A stretch of DNA of 64,000 bases, from assembly GCA_948567375.1 (NCBI GenBank), contig OX419762.1:2920001-2984000 (forward strand), given 5' to 3'. The notes beneath the pieces were generated by a model, which saw only the letters and a program-made list of their open reading frames with translations, was not told the DNA's origin and made no database searches. This DNA is from Lunularia cruciata (Eukaryota > Streptophyta > Marchantiopsida > Lunulariales > Lunulariaceae). The translations under genes were made by a program, and so were the position numbers. Below, piece by piece: positions 57,042-64,000 of this stretch. How positions within the stretch are numbered: the first letter of the stretch is position 1; each line of letters begins with the position of its first letter.

Positions 57042-58100
57042 TTACATGTGCTTTACCTCTATCTTGTGCTCTTCCAAGGTGACTTCCTTCAAATCCTTGT
57101 AACTAAAAGCAAACACATGGATGAACTTGCGGAAAATCTCCTCAAATCTCACCTTCTCCTCCTTGATAACATTTGGGCCATACTTGAGGGTAGATAACCT
57201 TCTCTCTACCTCCTCAAGTGTCAATGGTGATTTATTTGGGTCCTTCAAAACCTCTAGCTTAGGTGCAAAATCCATAACACACAAAAGATACACATCTGAA
57301 TCAGATTCAGATTCATCCTCCTTTGTGGAAGTCTCCTCTTCCATGCTTGTGTCCACACCTGAAGCTCTTTCTTCAGAATCTGATTCTCAATAATCAAAAG
57401 ATGGTGTATTTGAATGTGAAGTGTTGGTGGTGTTAGTCACAGGAACTATGACTCTATGGTTTGATGGCCCAATCCTCAAGTACCCTTTGTGCCATCGATC
57501 AGTTGTGCATGCTGCTCTAAACCATGGCCTCCCAAGAAGTAAGTCATAGCTTGAATCCTTCAAGACTTGGAAAGTCATGAGATTTTGAACTCCAATAATT
57601 GAAACTACCACTTTATCCATCACCCCTATTGGTCGAACTTGTTGCTTGTTTGCCATGCTCACCACAAATGTTGAAGGTCTTGAGGGTATCATACCCAACT
57701 TCTTCATCAACCTTTCTGACATGGCATTTACTGCTAATCCTCCATCAACCAATGCATCCTTGATGTTGTGACCATTGACTCTCACATCAATCTTGGAGGC
57801 ATATTCACAAGCCTCCCATGGTCCTGGCTTGGCATCTACCACCCCTATTGATACTAGAACTTTTGCCTTCTTCTTCCTCTTGCTCCTTGTAGAACTCAAA
57901 CCACCTCTAAGCTCCTTTCTCAAGGTAGGGTTCAAAGCAATCAATTGGCCCACTATGATGTTAGCCTTGTAACTACCAACATCCTCCAACACATTGTAGT
58001 TCCATTGTTGCTTTGAAATCAAGAAATCCTCCATCCCCAACTTCTTCCTTGGAGTCTTTGTTGTTGATGGTGTTGAGGTGCGAGTGCTCCTAGTAGACAT
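57042..58100 (-). pseudogene. H2 protease and protease-RT linker
   Basis: 57387-58100 contains MEDFLISKQQWNYNVLEDVG, then the active site KDALVDGGLAVNAMSERLMK (D-G-G form; H1 keeps DGGS) and DSSYDLLLGRPWF, typical of Ty3/gypsy aspartic proteases. A stop separates it from an acidic linker (57042-57356, STKEDESESDSD) that ends with the RT N-terminal extension (RRLSTLKYGPNVIKEEKVRF). Frameshift near 57030. Confidence 0.85.
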
Positions 58101-58114
58101 AGGAGTATCCTTGC

Positions 58115-59245
58115 TTAGAGTAAATCCTTGAGAAGAATGAACATCCTTTGCAAAATGAGCTCTCTTCTTCTCTCCAAAAGCTCCAAATTAGGACTCTTGG
58201 AGTTTGAGCACTCTCCCTTCTCATACTTGCTCTCCACCACATCTATGGATGCTATCTCCTTACCTTTGTTTGGATTAGGACCCACTTGGGTTTCACTACC
58301 ACCCTCTTTCCCTCTATTGGCTCCCTCATAACCCCTTCCTCCATGATAAGTGGAATTTGGGCAATTCCTTTGGATATGGCCTCTTCCTCCACAACCAAAA
58401 CAATTTCTATCATTAAAATTGTTGGCTAGTTGAACTCCTCTATATGGATTGTTTCCATAACTCTTATGCACTCTCCCTACATTCTGATCCACCTCTCTTT
58501 TCTCCCATAGTTGCACCATATTGATCTTGAGATCCGCAAGTTGTTCTGTGATGGTTTGAAGTGGATCCTTTGGTGGAGGTGCAAGAATTGGAGCAACTAC
58601 TACTTGTGGTGCAACCCTTGTCACCAAAGTATCAGAAGTTCCACCATACTTGTAGCCTTGAGGAGGATGCACAACCTCCTTCACCACCAAATCACTCTCA
58701 TCTCCTTCCAAACTCTCCTCCATACAAATTTTGATCTTGATAGCTTCAACCTTGGAAGAAGGTTTCTCATATCTCACCTTGCTTCTAATTTGTGGTCTCA
58801 ACCCTCCCACAAAATTCTTGGTGAGCATGGCCCCTATGCCAATCATTATAGTCTCCACATCATCCCCACCTTTCTTCAACACTATGCAAAATCTGGACTC
58901 TAACTTTTCCACTCTTTCCACATAGACTCTCACTTTCTCTCCATCTCCTTGCTTGAGAAATGTAACCTCACTCATCAATCTCTCATAACTCTCATCAAGA
59001 AGAAAGTTCTCAATGAGTGCTAAAGTCAAAGTCTCCCAAGACTCCTCTTCTCCATCTCTCCTCTCTCTCTTTTGGTGTTCTGACTCATATCATGTAAGTG
59101 CTGCATCCTCAAAGAAATCTGGTAATAATGAGGCCCACTCATTCTTCCTCCTCTCATTGTTTCCTATGCAAGCTCTCTTGAAGTCTCTCACAAAGGCCTC
59201 CACATCTTCTCCATCCTTGCCAAAGAAAACCGGAAGTTTCCCCAT
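58115..59245 (-). pseudogene. H2 gag
   Basis: Starts MGKLPVFFGKDGEDVEAFVR at 59245. A TGA replaces the Trp codon that H1 keeps (LTWYESE), at about 59087. The remainder is open for 304 codons (59029-58115), with ENFLLDESYERLMSEV, GAMLTKNFVGGLRPQI and the zinc knuckle CFGCGGRGHIQRNC (C-x2-C-x4-H-x4-C) near 58390. A Gly/Asn-rich tail follows. Encodes the capsid/nucleocapsid polyprotein. Confidence 0.92.
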
Positions 59246-59481
59246 CTTAACCTCTCACTATCTTTCTCTTCTCTCAAATTTTTTTTTTCTCTTTTCTTTT
59301 CTCTCACTCTATAACTAATAGAGTATATACATGACTAACCCCATTTGAGAGTAATCCACCCTAGGGAACACAAAAGGTTCAGGTTGCTCCAAGATTTCTA
59401 TAGCAACATCAAATCCTAGAGTGCTTATTAATCGAACCCTCATGGATAGTTTATCCATAAGTTGAAAGATTATCTCCATCA

Positions 59482-59955
59482 CTAATCTTGAGAACTAGCT
59501 GATGAAGGTGATAATATTTCTGTAGCTGTACTAAGACTCTCTCCAAGATCCTTCACCAAAGTCTCCAAAAGTGCTTTTACTCCACTACACTCATGTCCTT
59601 TTGGAAGTCCTTCAACTCCACAAACCTCACACAACTCCTTGGTCTTAGATCTTCTCCCTCCCAATCTTGGTGAAGAAGGTCCAACATGCAAACCCAAGTC
59701 AAGTAAACCTCTCCTTTCCCTCAATCTCTTGCTCTCAAAGGTCAATGGACATGAACTTGCCTTATGTTGCTTTTCTCCACATAGAAAACACTTAGATTCA
59801 CTCTTTCCTCCAAGTGGTGTAGGTTTTTGGATCCTCTCAACACTCTCTTCAAATTCTATTGTAAACTCTCTTTTCCTCAAGTCCACCCCTACAATCACCT
59901 CAAACCCTTGGGGAACCTTGCATAATCTCAATTTCCACTCTTGATAACCCTCCAT
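59482..59955 (-). CDS. H2 extra ORF upstream of gag with CCHC zinc knuckle
   Basis: 157 codons, uninterrupted, beginning MEGYQEWKLRLCKVPQGFEV. It holds CFLCGEKQHKASSC (C-x2-C-x4-H-x4-C), a basic stretch (KRLRERRG), a second Cys cluster (CEVCGVEGLPKGHEC) and a Ser-rich C-terminus. It lies between the PBS and gag, about 240 bp before the gag start, where most Ty3/gypsy elements have only an untranslated leader. H1 has a decayed copy at 27340-27830. Likely role: RNA-binding accessory protein or a split N-terminal Gag; the alternatives cannot be separated from sequence. Confidence 0.75.
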   Translation of the reverse strand: MEGYQEWKLRLCKVPQGFEVIVGVDLRKREFTIEFEESVERIQKPTPLGGKSESKCFLCGEKQHKASSCPLTFESKRLRERRGLLDLGLHVGPSSPRLGGRRSKTKELCEVCGVEGLPKGHECSGVKALLETLVKDLGESLSTATEILSPSSASSQD

Positions 59956-60779
59956 GTTCCCAAGATGAATCTAAACACTCACACATGCTTTTTGTTGATC
60001 TCAAACTCCTCATGCATGAGATCTCCACTCTGCAAAATTGACCCTTCCTCACAATTTCACTCAAATCTCCCAACCAATATGTCACAGTCCTCTAATATTT
60101 TGCGCACTTAATCACAACTCTAGGGCATCCCTCCCTGCAAAATTTCAGATCTTTTCATGGAGCCATTTGGCCTAGACACATTTCTATTCAGCACACATAT
60201 TTCAGATTTGGTCTAAAAGCCACCCCCCTCACTTCAAAAACTCATTACTCCATGCACAAGAACGATCTCTCTCTAATTTTTGTGGCAGCAGGTAGGATAC
60301 AATGCACTGAATTGTTTTTGGAAATTTTCAGGACAACTCACTGAAAATTGAAGTAATGGCAGACTTTGTACAATTTTCCAGAGAGCATGCAATTGCGGGA
60401 GCACTTTACCCTATTAACTTTCAAAAATTCTAGCCTAGTGCGCATAGTAGCTCTCACAATAATTTCAAGTGTGCTAACTGAAAGATAACCCAAGCTATCA
60501 TGTGTAAAAATTTCAAGTCTACATCTCAAACTTGAGATTTTATCCAAAATCACCTTAATCCCCAAAATCTGCAATCCACCTCACACAATCTCTCCAATTC
60601 CTCTCATGTGTACAAGATGTACAAAATCACCTCAAAGACATCATAATGAACTACAGGGTATAAAAATGGATCTTGGTTGTCTAACATAAGTTCAACCCTC
60701 TCATCTCCTAATGTTCTCTCCAAGTGAGCTCTCATAGCCTCCTTCTGCCTAATGTAGAATTGAACGCGGAACATTATCT

Positions 60780-60815
60780 TGCCTTCTAGAGAGGTCCCGA
60801 CAATAGAACCAAAAA
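60780..60815 (-). other. H2 primer-binding site region
   Basis: Directly 5' LTR-adjacent, the minus strand reads TTTTTGGTTCTATTGTCGGG, corresponding to TTTTTGGTTCCGTTGCC in H1. It fits the ttggNNccgttgccgggg-type plant PBS, with C-to-T changes. The leader from 59956 to 60780 has no convincing frame. Confidence 0.75.
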
Positions 60816-61505
60816 TGTGAGCCGGCTTGTCTCTCACTCAGGATGAACCTCTGATGGCTATTATAGTAGCGCACCATGGACTAAGAAGGCAAGGAACCTC
60901 AACTCCATCATACTCCTCAAAGGCTAACACTCCAAGACTCAAGACATTGCTCACTAGAGAACTCAATGAGAGAGATAGTTACAAATGAAAGGATGATGAG
61001 TACCTCCTCACCCCTTGTTTATATACTTGTGAAATAGTTACGTACCAAAGTTACTCATTACAATAGTAACTCAAGTTACTAGACTTAGAGTCAAGTAAAG
61101 TCAAAAAGTAGAAAGGAATATCCATTCACATGGGCATATTCCCCTAAGCATGTGGTTTTATCTTGACCCAACCACTAAGTCAAGGATTCCTTCACATGGG
61201 TTATCCTTGGACTAAAGAAGAATTTAAAACAAAAAGGCTTGCGGGCCCAAGAGTTCTCAACTCTTTCCTCAAAGCCAAACACCTAGGAATAATACAAATT
61301 CAACACGCTAAAATCCAAAATAGTGGTGCTCATCTTTTCTACTTCCTCTAAAGTAAGGTCTCCTCTATCTTAGCTATGACTAAATTAAGCTAACCATGAC
61401 TAATATAGAACCATCCTTCATCTCTATATAAATAATATCTCTTAAGTACTTGTAATACCAAGCTAAATATCACAATACCACACACATGCACAAATGGGTG
61501 TTACA
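60816..61505 (-). repeat. H2 5' LTR
   Basis: tgtgagccgg...gggtgttaca on the plus strand, TATATAAA on the minus strand at 61018-61025. Nearly colinear with 51323-52014. Confidence 0.93.
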
Positions 61506-61561
61506 TTACATGACCATTTGCTATAGGAGGTTTGGGGCTAGGGTCTTGATGGCAAGGGATC

Positions 61562-62246
61562 TATGAGCCAACTTGTCTCTCATTCAAGATGAACCTCTAA
61601 TGGAATTGAGGTAGCACACCATGGACTAAGAAAGCTCCATGATGGAACTAAACTCCATCACTCTCTTCCAAGGTAAAAACTCCATGGCACCTCTAAGACT
61701 CAAGACATTATTCATTAGAGAACTCAATGAGAGAGATAGATTGTTGCAAATGAAAAGATGATGAGGATCTCCTCATCGTTAGTTTATATACTTATGAAAT
61801 ACTTATACACCAAAGTTACTAATTACTAGAGTAACTCAAGTTAATAGGCTAAAACTCATATAAAATCAAAATTCTAAAAGAATATCCATACACATGGATA
61901 TAATCCCATGAGTAGGTTGTCTTATCCTCACCTGCCAAATAAGTTAAGGATTCTTTCACATAGGCTATCCTTGGACTAGAGAAAAATTTGCAACCAAAAA
62001 GCTTGTGTGCCCAAGAGTTCACAACTCTTTACTCAAAGCCAAACACCTAAGAATAATATAAAGTCAATACACTAGAATCCAAAAAGGACATGCTCACTCT
62101 TTCTATAATCTCTAAACCAGAGTTGTAACTTAGTTGTAACTAACTCTAGCTAATCAAGGCTAATGTAGAATTTTGGCTAAGCACTATATAGATAATAACT
62201 CTCACTTACTTACAAAATCAAACTTAATATCCCCATAAAGCATACA
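61562..62246 (-). repeat. H3: diverged H-family LTR
   Basis: Starts tatgagcca.cttgtctctc at 61562 and follows the H LTR to about 62240, clearly more diverged from H2's LTRs than those are from each other. The 56 bp to its left (61506-61561) read, on the minus strand, cccttgccatcaagacc, a decayed H-type PBS. H3 is therefore the 5' LTR of another H element, cut on the left by H2 and on the right by G5. Confidence 0.75.
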
Positions 62247-62644
62247 TGTAACAATATGGAGTTTAGCAATGAAGTTAGTCAGGCTTACAAAGTAGCACAT
62301 AAGACAAATTAGCCTAGAATATTCCAAAAGTATCTAGGAAGCTTCTTGGGAAGCTTCCTGGCTAGCTTAGCTTGCACCTCAAGTAAGTAGCTTCTAGAAG
62401 CTTCCAACTAGCTTAGCTTGCATGCCAAGTAGGAAGCTTCTTGAGAAGCTTCCTAGTTAACTTGGCTTGCACTCTAAGAAAGCGGCTTGAGGAAGCTTCT
62501 TGAGAAGCTTCTCAAGGGCCTTGTATGCTACCTATAAATACCAAAGCCAAAGCTCATGCTAGGCATTTGGAGTTTTCCCTCATTCAAGTGTCCCAATATG
62601 AATTTCCATTCTCTTATTTCTCTCCTTGGATTTGGTCTTTTACA
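62247..62644 (+). repeat. G5 5' LTR
   Basis: 398 bp, tgtaacaatatgg...gtcttttaca. TATAAATA at 62533-62540. Upstream, between 62335 and 62520, are repeated gaagcttc palindromes. G2 matches it closely in reverse orientation. Confidence 0.92.
62335..62520. promoter_or_regulatory. Heat-shock-element-like cluster in G5 U3
   Basis: At least six GAAnnTTC pairs lie within 185 bp just upstream of the TATA box. One is a perfect three-unit element (TTCTAGAAGCTTC, 62392-62404). The others are GAAGCTTCTTG-GGAAGCTTC-type doublets whose pairs are 12 bp apart instead of 10. The same arrangement occurs in G1 and G2. Heat response is an inference. Confidence 0.6.
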
Positions 62645-62657
62645 TTGGTATCAAAGC
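62645..62657 (+). other. G5 primer-binding site
   Basis: ttggtatcaaagc directly after the LTR; TGGTATCA(A/G)AGC fits initiator tRNA-Met, with one G-to-A change compared with A1. Confidence 0.85.
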
Positions 62658-62914
62658 ATGAATGGGATGGATGGAATTTATGGACCACCAAATCCACTTC
62701 CACCAAACCATTAGGATTTTTGTGTCCAAATACTACCCAAGCATCGTTTCACATAATTCATCACCTTGTACTTTGGACAAGATTTTCTGCATATGATCAT
62801 CATATCTGAGGAACCCTTGGTGCTTCCGGTTGTAACTTATGGAGAACGGTGGACGTGCTGTTTCTATGTGTTAATAAATTAGATAGATTGGGAGTGGTGT
62901 GATAGAGGAGCAAC

Positions 62915-63790
62915 CATGGTGGCAATACCTGATGTTATCCTTGCTATGCAACAACAAATTGAGCACTTTACTCAATTGTTGGATGAACAAGATCTTTGAC
63001 GACAACAGTAGGTGGAGAAAGTACCAACTTGAGAAGAAGAAGATTGGATCAGATTCCCTAAACCCAAGGTATTTGAAGGCAAGAATCTCCTGAGTGCAAT
63101 GGAGAAATTTTTTCTTTGATTGTGAACATTATTTTGAAGCTACCAATCTACAAGATGAGCAAAAACAGATTCTCTTGGCTTTGAGCCAATTGGATGGAGT
63201 AGCAAAGCTATGGTGGAGATTCTGAGTGGAGCAAGCCAAACGACAAATGCTTGCTCCAATCTTGACATGGGAAAAATTCAAGAGAGCAATAATTAGTCGG
63301 TTCCAAGCTATAAATGCCACACAAGCTGCACAGGATAAGTTGGTAGAGTTGAAACAAATTGGCTCTATAAGAAGTTACATCATGCAATTCCAAAACACTA
63401 TCATGCAAATTCCATATATATTGGAAGGTGAAGCTCTGGATCAATTTGTGAGGGGCTTGAAGGTGAGAACCAAATTAGAGGTAACCATGCAAGAGCCACA
63501 ACACTTGGAGGAAGCCATGCGGTTGGCCAAACGTTTTGATTCCTTGGTGGCAACAACTTGGTCTCAACCTCGACCTCCACAAAGTCTACCAATACACAAC
63601 ACACAAGTGGAGGAACCAACACCAATGGAGATTGATGCAATTCAATGAAGACCACTTGGCATGGCAGATAGGGAGAAACTATGAACAAATGGTGGTTGTT
63701 TTTATTGTTGCCAATTGGGGCATCACATTGCTGAATGTCCACTCAAGAATGGAAAACCTCGACAAGTTGCCCAAGTGGAGGTTGTGGAGC
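62915..63790 (+). pseudogene. G5 gag
   Basis: Starts near MVAIPDVILAMQQQIEHF (62916), with KPKVFEGKN at about 63058, a frameshift near 63110 and a TGA at 63224. The frame then runs as WEKFKRAIISRFQAINATQA, QFVRGLKVRTKLEV to 63648, with two further TGA codons before the zinc knuckle CFYCCQLGHHIAEC (C-x2-C-x4-H-x4-C, 63696-63740). This is a typical capsid plus nucleocapsid layout for plant Ty3/gypsy elements. Confidence 0.88.
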
Positions 63791-63879
63791 AGAATGATCA
63801 AGGAAATGAGGAATCTCAGTAGGAGATTTCAAGCCGCCTACTGGGAGCTTGATTAGTTCCAATGGGATTGAAGGCTCGA

Positions 63880-64000
63880 CCTATGCAAGTTTGCTTCACT
63901 TGCAAGGTATGATATCTAATCGGGGTTGTAGGATTTTGGTTGATTCTGGAAGTTCAGAGAATTGCATGTCTATGCAAGTAGCAAAGGAATTGGGTATTCC
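63880..64000 (+). pseudogene. G5 aspartic protease N-terminus
   Basis: The last ~80 bases read CRILVDSGSSENCMSMQVAK, with the D-S-G active site. Distance from the zinc knuckle is normal for a gag-pol polyprotein. The rest lies beyond the window. Confidence 0.85.

Larger units (their letters stand above)
51323..61505 (-). mobile_element. H2: complete Ty3/gypsy element with two nested LTR insertions
   Basis: The 5' LTR (60816-61505) and 3' LTR (51323-52014) are about 690 bp each and differ at roughly 30 positions by eye, plus a 2-bp indel. Order on the minus strand: 5' LTR, PBS, extra zinc-knuckle ORF, gag, protease, RT, RNase H, [G2 solo LTR], integrase, [B4], polypurine tract, 3' LTR. Without insertions it is about 7.8 kb. 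The integrase C-terminus has no chromodomain, unlike A. Immediate 5-bp flanks (ggtac left, ttaca right) do not match, so a TSD is not supported. This is the best-preserved element here, but it still has a nonsense codon in gag and in RT. Confidence 0.93.
62247..64000 (+). mobile_element. G5: 5' part of a chromovirus-like Ty3/gypsy element
   Basis: 5' LTR 62247-62644, PBS, gag and protease start, then off the window end. The left flank (62242-62246, ataca) is H3 LTR. Gag and protease wording is close to plant chromoviruses. Gag has one frameshift and three stops in the visible part, so this copy is defective. Confidence 0.9.

Overview
The window reads as nuclear DNA of a land plant with a very large, repeat-dominated genome. 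I infer a gymnosperm-like or fern-like genome from the many old, deeply nested LTR retrotransposons, the C-to-T style decay and the absence of any host gene; the sequence does not fix the species. No intact host gene, tRNA, rRNA or CRISPR array could be supported. Nearly all of the 64 kb is explained as transposable elements inserted into one another, and several boundaries are fixed by TG...CA ends plus matching target-site duplications (TSDs).

Family labels are mine. LINE I/II are non-LTR retrotransposons with an R2/CRE-like C-terminal endonuclease. A1-A3 are Ty3/gypsy chromovirus-type elements (initiator-Met PBS, chromodomain remnant). G1-G5 are chromovirus-like elements with ~0.4 kb LTRs rich in heat-shock-element-like GAAnnTTC units. 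H1-H3 are Ty3/gypsy elements with ~0.69 kb LTRs and an extra zinc-knuckle ORF before gag. B1-B4 and C1-C2 are very long (1.9-4.3 kb) LTR-like units without pol, carrying remnants of a coiled-coil protein. D is a 3.2 kb TG...CA insertion full of pyrimidine-rich tandem repeats.

Layout. 1-780: GC-richer, unassigned. 780-21295: LINE I (+), split by A1 (3672-21082, minus, TSD cctac). A1 is split in its integrase by B1 (5231-15989, TSD gtgac/atgac) and by solo LTR G1 (16110-16538). B1 contains D (6688-9926, TSD ccgg) and B2 (11805-15572, TSD acatt). 21296-25980: a G3 LTR split by C1 (21307-25561, TSD agact). 26165-31252: H1 (+), cut by A2 (31253-34285, minus). 34286-40458: poorly resolved remnants (lysine-rich and coiled-coil coding traces, another gag, a duplicated LTR-like segment). 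40459-42345: A3 LTR fragment and B3. 42346-50123: C2 (minus), split by LINE II (42896-46588, 15-bp TSD). 50124-50884: 5' end of a G element (G4). 51323-61505: H2, the best-preserved complete element (minus), carrying B4 (52107-54022, TSD cctat) and solo LTR G2 (55316-55738, TSD gagaa/gggaa). 61506-62246: H3 LTR. 62247-64000: 5' part of G5 (+), running off the window.

The nesting gives a relative order: LINE I is older than A1 and G3; A1 is older than B1 and G1; B1 is older than B2 and D; H2 is older than B4 and G2; H3 is older than G5. Every coding region seen has stops, frameshifts or insertions, so the elements here look individually inactive; related intact copies may exist elsewhere in the genome.
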